DNA of 64,000 nt from Selaginella moellendorffii. Its lineage: Eukaryota; Streptophyta; Lycopodiopsida; Selaginellales; Selaginellaceae. Position numbers and translations under genes: made by a program. The DNA lies in contig NW_003314356.1 of NCBI RefSeq assembly GCF_000143415.4, positions 632,815 through 696,814 on the forward strand. The letters run 5' to 3'. Below the pieces are notes generated by a model. It did not search any database, was not told the DNA's origin, and saw only the letters and a program-made list of their open reading frames with translations. This document shows positions 53,399-62,501 of the stretch, one piece after another (positions within the stretch are counted from its first letter, which is position 1; the number at the start of each line of letters is the position of its first letter).

Positions 53399-55024
53399 AT
53401 GGATCGAAACAAATGGATTCTTTGGATTGAATCTAGCAACACAGTGACAGTAGCTAGGAAAATCCACGCCCACATCAGCAGTGCAATTCATCCCACAGAT
53501 GTTTTCCTTCACAACAAGCTCATTGAGATGTATGGTAAATGTGGAGACACACTCCAAGCTCGTAATGTTTTTGATGGTATTTCAACAAAAGACGCCCACT
53601 CGTGGGTATTCATGCTCTCTGCCTATGCAAGAAATGGCCAAATGCAAGAGGCTGAGAGTATTTTTGCTTCCATGCCAAGTAAAAATTCGGAATCTCAAAA
53701 TGCCATGCTGGCTGCCTATGCACACAATGAAAAGCTTTCGGATGCAAAAAGGATCTTTGATTCTCTTATGGAAAAGACAATTGTTTCATGGAATGCAATG
53801 ATCTCTGCTTATGCCCAAAACGGGCATTTGGATTGTGCCAAGGCTACATTTGATTCTATGCCAGAACGAAACTTGATTTCTTGGAATTCGCTCTTGTCTG
53901 GCTACGCTTACATCCGTGATATGTGCTTCATTATTTGGATTTACAATGAAATGCCGGAGTGGAATATAGTGTCTACAACTACTATGCTCGTCGCAACTGC
54001 CCAAACCGGGAATTTGATCGAATCAAAGAGACTGTTTGTATCAATGTTAGAAAGGAACTTGGTGGCGTACAATGCAATGTTGTTCGTTCACGTTTTAAGA
54101 AATCAGCTGAAAGCTGCAAAGTCTGTGTACGAAGAAATGCCAGAGCACGACATGGCATCGTGGACCAGCATCATGTCTGCGTATGCCCAACGGGGGCATC
54201 TGGAGGATGCCAAATGTATCTTTGACACGATGCGTGAGAGGAACCTTGTGTGCTGGAATGCGATGCTATCAACGTATGCCCAGAACGAGCGTGTGGAGGA
54301 GGCGGCGAATATCCTGTCGGACATGCCCGAGCACGACCTCGTCTCGTGGAACACGATGCTGGCGGCTTGGGTGGCGGCCGGTCGCATTGACCGTGCCATT
54401 GACCTCTTCAGTCAAATGCCCGCGAGGGACATTGTCTCGTGGAACTCGATCCTGTGCGTTGACATTATGACCGATGGCGGCGGGGAGTTGACTTTTGCTC
54501 GACGGAGGTTCCACAGGATCCCGGAGGAGAACTTGGTATCCTCCTCAACTATGCTCACAGCATATGCCCAGAATGGGCATCTTGATCGTGCCTTTGACCT
54601 CTTCCAGTCAATGTCGTGGACCGGTATCTCTCCCGACGCCATCTGTTTCATACCCCTTCTCATCTCGTGCAGCAACGGGGGAACGATGAGCTCGGGGCGG
54701 CGCTTCTTTGTGTCGATGCGCGAGGATTTTCACATAGAGCCGATCAAGCAGCATTTCTGCTGCATGATCGATCTGCTGGGGAGGGAGGGCGCGATTGAAG
54801 ATGCCTGGGACTTGATCACGAGCATGCCTTTTGTGCCAAATGCCCTCCAGTGGAGATGCCTCTTGAGTGCTTGCCGAAGCCACAAGCGTCACTTGCATGG
54901 AACCGCTGCTGCCATCTCGACCGTCGATCTCGAGCCCACTGCAGCTTCATCATATGTTCTTCTAGCTAACATGCACAGGTCTCCAAGTAAAGCCACAATA
55001 AAATCTTCCCAGAAATCTGTATAA
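53399..55024 (+). CDS. PPR protein of mostly S-type repeats, 541 aa
   Basis: Intronless, start at the ATG at 53399. After HAHISSAIHPTDVFLHNKLI there are about ten consecutive repeats of about 31 aa, for example AMISAYAQNGHLDCAKATFD, SMPERNLISWNSLLSGYAY and ILSDMPEHDLVSWNTMLAAW. This continuous S-type arrangement differs from the PLS pattern of the other genes here. The end has the usual CCMIDLLGREGAIEDAWDLI and SYVLLANMH, but stops inside the E region. Two repeats are aberrant: around YAYIRDMCFIIWIYNEMP, and near VDIMTDGGGELTFARRRF, a small insertion. Codon use shifts from AT-rich in the first half to GC-rich after about 54290, suggesting a chimera or gene conversion. Confidence 0.85.
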   Translation: MDRNKWILWIESSNTVTVARKIHAHISSAIHPTDVFLHNKLIEMYGKCGDTLQARNVFDGISTKDAHSWVFMLSAYARNGQMQEAESIFASMPSKNSESQNAMLAAYAHNEKLSDAKRIFDSLMEKTIVSWNAMISAYAQNGHLDCAKATFDSMPERNLISWNSLLSGYAYIRDMCFIIWIYNEMPEWNIVSTTTMLVATAQTGNLIESKRLFVSMLERNLVAYNAMLFVHVLRNQLKAAKSVYEEMPEHDMASWTSIMSAYAQRGHLEDAKCIFDTMRERNLVCWNAMLSTYAQNERVEEAANILSDMPEHDLVSWNTMLAAWVAAGRIDRAIDLFSQMPARDIVSWNSILCVDIMTDGGGELTFARRRFHRIPEENLVSSSTMLTAYAQNGHLDRAFDLFQSMSWTGISPDAICFIPLLISCSNGGTMSSGRRFFVSMREDFHIEPIKQHFCCMIDLLGREGAIEDAWDLITSMPFVPNALQWRCLLSACRSHKRHLHGTAAAISTVDLEPTAASSYVLLANMHRSPSKATIKSSQKSV

Positions 55025-55297
55025 AATACCAACTTAGTAATCAAAGATACCGTGTAAAGGTTGGCATCATTTTCATCTTTAATCGAACTATACATACTAT
55101 AAAAGTTGCAAGTACCTTCGTCCAAAATTTTAACTTTGCACACACAAACCAAACACTTAATCATAGCCAGAACTTTCGGCCTTGAACAGGAAAGAAGATC
55201 CATGATCAGAGTTCTTGAGAGTTTTCTCCCAGCTATGATGGATATGAATGTAACGCCTTAAAATCCTTCCAATCGATCCATCTTATCTTGCGATCTA

Positions 55298-56447
55298 TCA
55301 CTTCTTCGATTTGCTGTTCACCTCGAAGACGTACTTGACCAGCGAATCCTTGATGCCCAGCAGCTGCGGGAATTCGGAGCTCAACTTCTTGGTGTCCAGC
55401 TCGTTGTTGCTCCTCGGCGCCACAATCACCTTGGCTTGCTCCTCGAGGCTAAAGTTCTTCCACTTGAAGCTCGGATCCACGTACTGGCGATACATCTCCA
55501 ATATCTCGTTGTGGCTCACCACCCCTGGATTCGTGAAGTTCCATATCCCCGTGAGGTTGCGCTTAGCCATCTCGATCGAGATTGGCAGCAGCTCGTCCAG
55601 CACCGTCATGGAATTCGGGATGTTCACCACTTTCTCGTAGCGCGTGATCTTGGTGATGAAGTTGCGAGGATTGGCGAGGTCGCTGGAAATTGGCATTCGC
55701 ACGCGAAGTGTACAGACGTTCTCGTAGTTCTTGAGGAGCTCCTCTACCTGGAAAAAAGAAAGAATTGTCAGATCATAGATCGTGAAAACGGATGCTCGAG
55801 TATGATCGCTTAAAATGCTTCACTAAATTCTAGATTTTGTGGAAGCCCAATAGATTCTTCCGTTGGACTTCTCTAAGATTCGTTGCCTGGGAGCTAGATC
55901 TGGATGGAATGCTATGGAAAACCCTAGCGGCAGCAAGCAATGCAAGATCCAAAGAAGGAATTCCACTCACCATGGCTTTGGTTTTGGAGTAGAAAGATCC
56001 CACGAAATTTGGGGCGTCCTCCTCGGTGAATCCCACGCCGCTGTCGATCTGGTGGCCTCCATCGTACTCGAAGATGCATCCAGTGGCGAAATTCACGAGC
56101 AAGAGGCCATGGCCGCGGCACACATCCGCGAGATTGAGCGTGCCGACGACATTGGCGCGGATCGTCTCCACCCTGTGATCCTCGCACCAATCCACGTTGG
56201 GGCGGCCGGTGACGCCCGCGGCATTCATCACATGCGAGGGCTTGGCCGCCGCAATGTCGGCCTCCAATCCAGCCCTATCCTCGAGCCTGCCCGATCCATA
56301 CACGAAATCGATGCCCTGCTCGCGGCAGAGCTTCCCCAGGAGGCCGCCGATCCACCCGGTGCGGCCGTAGATCAAGAATTTCAAGGCGCCGCCGCCGCTG
56401 GATCCATTGCTGGAATTGCCGGCGCCGCTGCTGAGAGGAACAACCAT
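55298..56447 (-). CDS. UER1: Nucleotide-rhamnose synthase/epimerase-reductase
   Basis: Two minus-strand exons (55971-56447, 55298-55747) encode 308 aa. The enzyme completes UDP-L-rhamnose synthesis (3,5-epimerase and 4-keto-reductase activities on UDP-4-keto-6-deoxyglucose) in the cytosol, feeding cell-wall pectin and glycosides. Short-chain dehydrogenase signs are the NADP-binding LIYGRTGWIGG, the NAAGVTGRPNVDWCE block, ATGCIFEYD and the catalytic YxxxK in FYSKTKAMV. Later motifs are VRMPISSDLANPRNFI, NSMTVLDELLPI and GIWNFTNPGVVSHNEILEMY. The N-terminus carries a Gly/Ser-rich leader of about 22 aa that is not part of the fold. Length is normal for the stand-alone plant enzyme. Confidence 0.95.
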
Positions 56448-56659
56448 GGCGCCGGCGAGCCGCGAGGCGATGATCGCTCGCGCTCTCCCGGAGATCTAAT
56501 CGCTTGAGCTCTCGGAGGAGAATGGAATGTGATGAGATCTTTGCCCAAGAAAAGGAAAAGAGACCAACATCCGAATATGCTTGGGTTGACCGTTGACAAG
56601 GATCTTTTTCTTTTTAGGGTTCTTCACTTCCCGCGTTAAAAGTTTAGGGTTCTTTGAGG

Positions 56660-57243
56660 TGTCCAGTGCTTTCGTTTGCACCCCAGGGAATGGCTTCTTC
56701 CCCAATTTTCCAGTAGGCCGTGGAGCTCTCTCAGGCCAAGGTCGAGCTGGACGTGCTGCGAATTCCATCTGGGCTCTTCGGCGAGAGAGAGAAGACAGCT
56801 CTGTGGATTCACCCAAATTACGAGCTCCTGGAGGATTTCATCGAGACTGCCGAGTGGAGGAACGTCCATGTTGTTGCCACTCCCGGCGTGGGAAACTCCT
56901 AATTTGGGCATTGATGGCTCTTTCGGCAGGCACAGCGCAAGAACAAGGTGGTCAAGAAAGCGGATGGTGTTAACTGGTTCTACTACTTCGATTTCTCGCT
57001 GGAGAAGCCTGTGGTTTGGATTTCCAATTGCTACGAGGGCTTGCCGAGATGGGACATGAGAAAAGTCTGGCTGATCGTCGATGGAGCATCGAGAAAGCAA
57101 CCACATCCAGGCAGGAGTCTTCCGCTGGCGCCTCCATATCGCGACGCGTACTATAGCTTCGCGAAGGACACTAGGATAGTCTGCCATTTGGAAGCTTGGT
57201 CTTTGGAGGAACTGGAGCAGTGCAACCGAGCTCTGGGATGAAG
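56660..57243 (+). pseudogene. Crinkler/RHS-like P-loop NTPase remnant, copy 1
   Basis: A short ATG frame at 56691 (MASSPIFQ) is followed, out of frame, by VELDVLRIPSGLFGEREKTA and HVVATPGVGNS, then stops. The next frame continues KVWLIVDGASRKQPHPGRSL, PPYRDAYYSFAKDTRI and AWSLEELEQCNRALG. The order P-loop (.TPG.G.S), hydrophobic-VDG, then SP/PP..DAYY.F.K and W.LEEL is how Crinkler and trypanosome RHS NTPases look. The Walker A Lys is Asn (GNS). Stops between the pieces mark it as broken. It starts about 210 bp from the NRS/ER gene start, divergent. A second copy lies at 61730. The family call rests on motif order and is moderate. Confidence 0.6.
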
Positions 57244-57849
57244 CGAGAGCTCGATTCAAAGTCTGTGGCAACTAGACAAACACTATGGCTTGACCCCCAA
57301 TTCTCATCCTAAATATCTTAGATAAAGTCCATGTGCACTTGAATGTTACTGCCCTATCCATGATCGCATCAATTACATCATCTGAGTCATGCAGAACTTG
57401 GCTACCCCATCACAGAGATCTCTATCCAACCTGCAATGTTCACTCTCACCTATATTACAATTAAATCCTGATTTCAAACTAAAACCTTCGTTCATAATTA
57501 TCCATCCTGGCTACAATAGCTTTCATTTCTTTCATGTCCAATTTGAGGTGTGTATTTAATATAAATAGAGCTTCTCTTGGAAATTCTTCTCCCATTAGTT
57601 ATCTTGAGACACTTCTCCTTGGTTACACATGCCTTGAAAGGCAACATCACTCTAATATTACACTGCTCTTCTGACACACTTCGTAGAGATTTGGGTAAGG
57701 TGTTGCAGCCTTTCCATGCTAGCTAACAGCGTCCGTGTCTCATGGAATTATCTGGGCTATGATGTAATCGTTTAACTAGACTAGAGTAAGCTCCTTTTCT
57801 GCTGAAATATCCCTAATACAGGTTAGTTTGATCCGCTATCACTTTAGCG

Positions 57850-58167
57850 TGCGCAGCCTCTTGTGATAGAGAACACAGACTCATCATCTCTGGTTGCATC
57901 CAGCACTGATTGATACGCTCTTTCTGTTTCAACCATCTCAAGCAACAAGCGGAGAGTTTCTCTCTAGCCATAGCTGTCAACTTTGCAATCGCATCTGCTG
58001 ATCAAAAGTTCTGGATCCAACATGGAATTGTCCAGGTTATTATCCAAGACATCTTGGTATAACTCTTGTTTCACCACAAACGTTGGGTGTTCCCTAATCA
58101 TGTCAAAGAAGAGACTGAATATAACTGCTGTACACATTCCCCGTATTGCCCTTCGATAGCAAGGCAT
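57850..58167 (-). pseudogene. Decayed ORF, unknown family
   Basis: Minus-strand segment of about 105 codons with one internal TAG. Composition is acidic and helical (MLDPELLISRCDCKVDSYG before the stop, then LLEMVETERAYQSVLDATRD after it). I do not recognise the family. Downstream and nearby repeats with DLCDG-type motifs may be other pieces of the same gene. Confidence 0.45.
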
Positions 58168-58189
58168 TCACAGACACATTTGTAACTTT

Positions 58190-58430
58190 CTTCCTCACGA
58201 TGTCCAATCTTTTCAATGAGCTGTTCAAATGACTAAGTCTATCATGTTATGGGGATAACTAAGCATATCTTCAAAGACTTTCTTCCTCACATGAGCTGTT
58301 TAAATGACTAAGTCTATCATATTATAAGGATAACTAAGCATATCTTCAAGACTTTCTTCCTCACGATGTCCATCTTTTAGCTGTTTAAGTGACAAGTGTA
58401 ACGTGTTATAGGGATAGCTCATCTTCAAAC
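58190..58430. repeat. Degenerate tandem repeat, three units
   Basis: Units of about 70-85 bp share TTTCTTCCTCAC, GAGCTGTT(C/T)AAATGACTAA, GTCTATCAT(G/A)TTAT and GGATAACTAAGCATATCTTC. They start near 58190, 58276 and 58353; the third is shorter and diverged. Confidence 0.8.
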
Positions 58431-58567
58431 GTGTTTTGATCGCAAGTCTCATCAATTACCTCGTCTGGGAAGAAATAATGTTTCATGGCAAGTCTCACAG
58501 AAATCTCTACTTAACATACAAAACCAGATCTCATCCTCTTCTTGCTTAACCCTAAAACCTGCCAACT

Positions 58568-60238
58568 TTATCCTGATTTGACGTTGGAAAGTAGGATATG
58601 AAATCCCGACGATTCGCAATGCTGGACCTGTTCTTGAGCTCTCTTGATCGCTCCAGCTTCGTCCGGATGGACGCGACAACCTCCCAGGAAGCTCGTCCAT
58701 GCCACTTCCCCATGGGATCGATCATCAGCGGTGATGAGATTCTCGGCCTCTTTCAACCGCCCAGCTCTTCCAAGAAGATCCACGACGCAAGCGCGGTGTT
58801 CTTGCCCTGGCTGGATCCCATAATCCGCTTCCATCGCTCCCACGCAGCGCAGCGCCTCCTCGTCCAGGAATCCAGAGTGCCGGCACGCAGAGAGAATGCT
58901 CAAGAAAGTGATAGCGTTTGGATCGACGCCTTCTTGCTGCATCCGGCGGAAGAGAGCGAGGGATTCTTCGCCGCGGCCGTGGTGGGCGCACGATTCTATC
59001 ATGGAGCTCCACGAGATCACGTCCCTGTGCTGGCCGCTGCTCGAGAAGATCGACCTGGCCTCCTGGAGACCACCGCATTGAGAATATTTCGCGAGCAGAG
59101 CGTTCTTGATCTCCAAGAAGGATGAAAAGCCCGATCCAACAATCCTGGAGTGGATTGCCCGGACGCTACTCAAGGAATTGGAGCAGGCATTCACGACCGC
59201 GACGAATGTGACCCTGTCTGGCTTCACACCTTCCAAATCCATCCTGCGAAAGAGCTGGAACGCCTCCTCCTCGCGATCTTCCAGCGCCGTGATGAGCGTC
59301 GTCCAGGAAACGGCATCTGGAGCCAGACCCCCCTCCCGGCGCATCATCTCGAAGAGCCGGAGCGCAGCACCGATTCTTCTACCCTGCGCTAGCGCCGCGA
59401 TCGTCGCGTTCCACAAGATTAGGGTTCGCGGGATTCTCACGTGCTGGAAGACGCTACAGGCTTCTTGAATTTTCCCGCTCTTTGCAAGCATTTCGATCAG
59501 CGCCACGGCGAGGATCTCATTCTCTCGATCCAGCTCCAGGCAACGGATCTGGCCAAGAATGCTCCATCCCTGCGCGAAATCGCCGATCGCCGTGCACGCG
59601 CCAATCGCAGTGCTGAAGCTAAATCCATCCGGCCTCACTCCCATTTGATGCATCCTCCAGAAAATCTCCAAGCCCCTTCTCCCCTCCCCATTCCAAGAAC
59701 ACACAGCCATGAGCGAATTCCACACATCGCTGTCGATCTCCTGCTCTTGGCACAAGAGCGATCTCGCCTCGTCAATCCGGCCGCATCGGCCATACGCATG
59801 GATCAGCGCTGCCGCCACGACTGCATCGCATCCGCCGCGCTGGAGAAATATTTCGTGAATCCCCCGGACCTCGCTCGCCGCGTTCTTGATCTGCGAGCAC
59901 GGGCCCAGAACCGAGCTGAGGGTGAAATCGTCCGGCAAGATCCCTTGACACTGCATCCGCCGGAAGCAATCCATGGCCTCGTCGAAATGCCCGTGGCGGG
60001 CAAATGCCGCGATGGCGATGTTCCAGGAGAAGATGTTCTTGGCGGCTATGGCGGTGAAGCACGACACCGCATCCTCGAGGCTGCCGCATCTGGCGTACAT
60101 TTCCACGAGGAGATTGGCGATGAATGTGTTGGTGGCGTGGCCATCGTGATCGATTAGGGCGTGGAGCTTCCTGCCATCGTCAAGGCTGTGGCACTGCTTC
60201 ACCAGGCAGCCATAGCCATAGATCAAGCCGTCGTGCAT
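58568..60238 (-). CDS. PPR protein, 556 aa
   Basis: Intronless, ATG at 60238. It opens with YGCLVKQCHSLDDGRKLHAL, a usual PLS-class beginning, then NLLVEMYARCGSLEDAVSCF, KNIFSWNIAIAAFARHGHFD and further repeats. The C-terminus has DPNAITFLSILSACRHSGFL- and RACVVDLLGRAGRLKEAENL-type segments, then stops within a shortened E region (HILLSNVKSG). There is no DYW domain and no KxVK-type insertion, unlike the genes at 3167 and 42849, so it belongs to a different PPR subset. An organellar RNA role is inferred from the family. Confidence 0.88.
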   Translation of the reverse strand: MHDGLIYGYGCLVKQCHSLDDGRKLHALIDHDGHATNTFIANLLVEMYARCGSLEDAVSCFTAIAAKNIFSWNIAIAAFARHGHFDEAMDCFRRMQCQGILPDDFTLSSVLGPCSQIKNAASEVRGIHEIFLQRGGCDAVVAAALIHAYGRCGRIDEARSLLCQEQEIDSDVWNSLMAVCSWNGEGRRGLEIFWRMHQMGVRPDGFSFSTAIGACTAIGDFAQGWSILGQIRCLELDRENEILAVALIEMLAKSGKIQEACSVFQHVRIPRTLILWNATIAALAQGRRIGAALRLFEMMRREGGLAPDAVSWTTLITALEDREEEAFQLFRRMDLEGVKPDRVTFVAVVNACSNSLSSVRAIHSRIVGSGFSSFLEIKNALLAKYSQCGGLQEARSIFSSSGQHRDVISWSSMIESCAHHGRGEESLALFRRMQQEGVDPNAITFLSILSACRHSGFLDEEALRCVGAMEADYGIQPGQEHRACVVDLLGRAGRLKEAENLITADDRSHGEVAWTSFLGGCRVHPDEAGAIKRAQEQVQHCESSGFHILLSNVKSG

Positions 60239-60494
60239 GACATTGCCCTAAAACTTCTACCTCTGGGATTTGAGAAACTTTAACTATAGAACTTGCGCGC
60301 AGTTTTTTAGGCTTTGCTTAATAAGATAACTCTCTGTTCGTATCAATTAACTTGTCCATGATCGTATCCATTAAACCTTGGCATTTCATGCAGAGCCTGG
60401 GAAGCCCATCGCACAAATCTATGTCCACTTGATATGTGACAAATAAAATTATTTATGAGTATGTATTAAACTTAAACTAAAATAAAACAGAGTA
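60239..60494. other. Intergenic, AT-rich
   Basis: A 256-bp gap between two minus-strand genes. It contains one copy of the dispersed DLCDG-type repeat at about 60350-60430 and otherwise nothing recognisable. Confidence 0.5.
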
Positions 60495-61592
60495 TTAAAC
60501 TCCTTTGTTCAACCTTGAACGGAGACTTTTTATGTGATCTAGATCATAATCATCAAACATGACCTCCTCCTGCATGTTTTCTAAAGATTTCCTGTGCTCC
60601 TCGTGCTTCTCCTTCACATCCTCCCGCAGAAACTCCAACGTTTTCAGCATCCAAGCCCCGCTCAGGTCAACCACCATCTTCCCAAATGGCATGGAGGACG
60701 TTTGCATGTATTCTTCTCGTTGATCAAGAACACTCTCCACAACGTTGTAACAAAGGCTAACGTACGGCACGATTGGACGTGGCAAGTCTTCGTCAGCTTG
60801 TGGTGATGCAATCCGTGGTTCCCAAGTCATCGTCTTGTAATTCCAACAAGGACCCGCGGTAGCCCTGGACCTTGGCTTGAACAGTAGCTCATCTTCTATT
60901 CCATCACACATCTCCATCTCCCAGCCAAAGTTCTTGTTGAGCAAACCAGACAGCAGATTTTGATCGTCACCGTCGCCGTTATCGTCGTCGTCGCCACTGA
61001 ATTCCCAGAGCATTGCGCGCCGCAGCTTGGAAATGCTATATCCGTAAGACTCCTGGGCATTCTTAAAGTGCTCCAGGAGAACACCCGCTTCCGCCATCGC
61101 CATAAACGCCATGAACCAGTTGTAGCTCCCAAGCCTGGCCGAAAGAAAAGCATCCCTCGCCTTCTCATACACCGATAAACACCTCAGGTAATCAACAGTG
61201 GGCGGCTCCGGCATCGAACCAACAACCACAAAATTAGCTTCATCAGATGCGTCAACTTTGAGCTGATCTTCCAGGCGAGGGGCCAAACAACCCCTGTTGC
61301 TTTCGAGAGGATCATAAGTAAAAGTCTTCCCCAAAGCTGGAGCACTGCCAATCTTGGTGAGGATACGCTCATATGTTATGAGATCCCAATCTTGCCTGTC
61401 AGCCGGCAATTCGAGTGCGGTTTGCATCCTAAGACCACTCCAAATCTCATCGATAGTCTTCCCCGTTTTTTTCCCATACCAAACCAGAGCAACCCACATC
61501 CTGTGAGTTAATCTCATACCTAAAACCTCTATCAAATCAATGATAGTCTTCATAGGCGACGTATGCATATCGAGGAAACTTGTCATGGCCAT
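60495..61592 (-). CDS. Orphan protein, 365 aa
   Basis: One intact minus-strand frame with ATG at 61592. I recognise no family. Visible parts are an N-terminal helical region (MKTIIDLIEVLGMRLTHRMW), a central helix-rich part (LSARLGSYNWFMAFMAMAEA), an Asp-rich patch (FSGDDDDNGDGDDQNLL) and a highly charged C-terminal coiled-coil-like end (LREDVKEKHEEHRKSLENMQ). There is no signal peptide or membrane span. It sits between a PPR gene and a Crinkler/RHS-like remnant. The long frame in otherwise stop-rich AT-leaning DNA supports a real gene, possibly lineage-specific. Confidence 0.65.
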   Translation of the reverse strand: MAMTSFLDMHTSPMKTIIDLIEVLGMRLTHRMWVALVWYGKKTGKTIDEIWSGLRMQTALELPADRQDWDLITYERILTKIGSAPALGKTFTYDPLESNRGCLAPRLEDQLKVDASDEANFVVVGSMPEPPTVDYLRCLSVYEKARDAFLSARLGSYNWFMAFMAMAEAGVLLEHFKNAQESYGYSISKLRRAMLWEFSGDDDDNGDGDDQNLLSGLLNKNFGWEMEMCDGIEDELLFKPRSRATAGPCWNYKTMTWEPRIASPQADEDLPRPIVPYVSLCYNVVESVLDQREEYMQTSSMPFGKMVVDLSGAWMLKTLEFLREDVKEKHEEHRKSLENMQEEVMFDDYDLDHIKSLRSRLNKGV

Positions 61593-61729
61593 GCTTATTT
61601 AATATCCTTAGGTAAGGTTTTTACACCTTTTATACACACAACTTCTGAGCCATATATGGTCTTTGTCCAAATATGGTAATTTTATTTTGAGACTAAAGAG
61701 ATAACGCAGTCTTCTTAGAATTTACGAGG

Positions 61730-62470
61730 TCGAGCTGGACGTGCTGCGAATTCCATCTGGGATCTTGGGCGCGAGAGAGAAGACCGATTCATCCAAACTA
61801 CGAGCTCCTGGAGGATTTCATCGAGAGTACCGAGCGGAGGAACGTCCATGTTGTTGCATGGGCAACTCCTACTTTGGGCATTGGTGGCTCTGGTGTGGAT
61901 TGCTAATTGCTACGCTACATGAGAACAGATATTGTTACTAGTTAAAGTAAAAAATCAAAGAGGAATTCTATGGAACTCCAACTTTCCTGTCTGGCTGATC
62001 GTCGATGGATCAGCCCAGGAGTTCTCAGCTGGCCCCTCCATACCGCGACGCGTACACTGGTATAGTCTGCCATTTGGAAGCTTAGTCTCTGGACAAACTG
62101 GAGCAGTGCAACCGAGCTCTGGGTTTTGGATTGAGCAGGAGAGCTCGACTCGAAGTCTGTGGTGGCTTGCCAGGCCTCGTTGTCAGCAACAAGCCGTGCG
62201 TGAAGTGTCACGTCCGAGCTGCAGTGGCGGAGGTGGCGGATTGGGAGTCCGCTGTATGTTAGCGATGGATTCGCGGACGAGATCAAGGAGGGCCTTCAAG
62301 CGCTCGTACACCTCAAGCTAGTCCAGGAATCCGGGCGTAAGCGATGCTGGTGTTTGGATCCGACTACATCGCAAAGCAAGTTTTCAAGAGGATGACGAGC
62401 AAGAACGGAGCCTTCTGCGAAGACCGCCCGTCCATCGCTGCTCTCGTGGATCCATGCTGGAAAGCATAGT
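61730..62470 (+). pseudogene. Crinkler/RHS-like P-loop NTPase remnant, copy 2
   Basis: A second, more decayed copy of the sequence at 56660. It keeps VELDVLRIPSG, the Walker A remnant as MGNSYFGHWWLW (again Asn for Lys), and VWLIVDGS; the region matching DAYYSFAK is shortened, and a frame-shifted copy of the W.LEEL.QCNRAL block follows. It then extends further than copy 1, with PLYVSDGFADEIKEGLQALV and MLVFGSDYIAKQVFKRMTS, which resemble the region after the NTPase in Crinkler/RHS proteins (..SDY.A..V...). Multiple frameshifts and deletions. It ends about 30 bp from the PPR stop at 62502, convergent. Confidence 0.6.
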
Positions 62471-62501
62471 TTAAAGAGTAGCTTCAAGCAAACGAGAAAA
62501 G

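Larger units (their letters stand above)
57244..58567. other. AT-rich spacer with decayed ORFs and repeats
   Basis: No intact gene. On the minus strand, 57850-58167 reads as a protein-like segment (AVIFSLFFDMIREHPTFVVK, QELYQDVLDNNLDNSMLDPE, then RETLRLLLEMVETERAYQSV) with an in-frame stop at the join. A related motif (DLCDG....CM) occurs in degenerate form at about 57360-57430. Similar pieces recur at about 58445-58520 and about 60350-60430, as listed in the repeat entry. The tandem repeat at 58190 is separate. Confidence 0.5.
57350..60430. repeat. Dispersed DLCDG-type repeat (three copies)
   Basis: Three short related segments at about 57350-57440, 58445-58520 and 60350-60430 contain CATGATCG(T/C)ATC or ATCAATTAC, then CATGCAGA(A/G)C(T/C)TGG and CATC(A/G)CA.A.ATCT. 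The coordinates give only the outer span; the intervening PPR gene is not part of it. On the minus strand the copy at 60350-60430 codes DIDLCDGLPRLCMKCQGLM. They look like fragments of one unknown gene family placed around the PPR gene. Confidence 0.5.

Noticed and set aside
55863-56507. Plus ORF of 214 codons opposite NRS/ER
   Set aside because: Shadow of the dehydrogenase exon; the minus frame has the known motifs.
59441-60157. Plus-strand ORF of 238 codons
   Set aside because: Antisense of the PPR gene at 58568-60238, with no domain.
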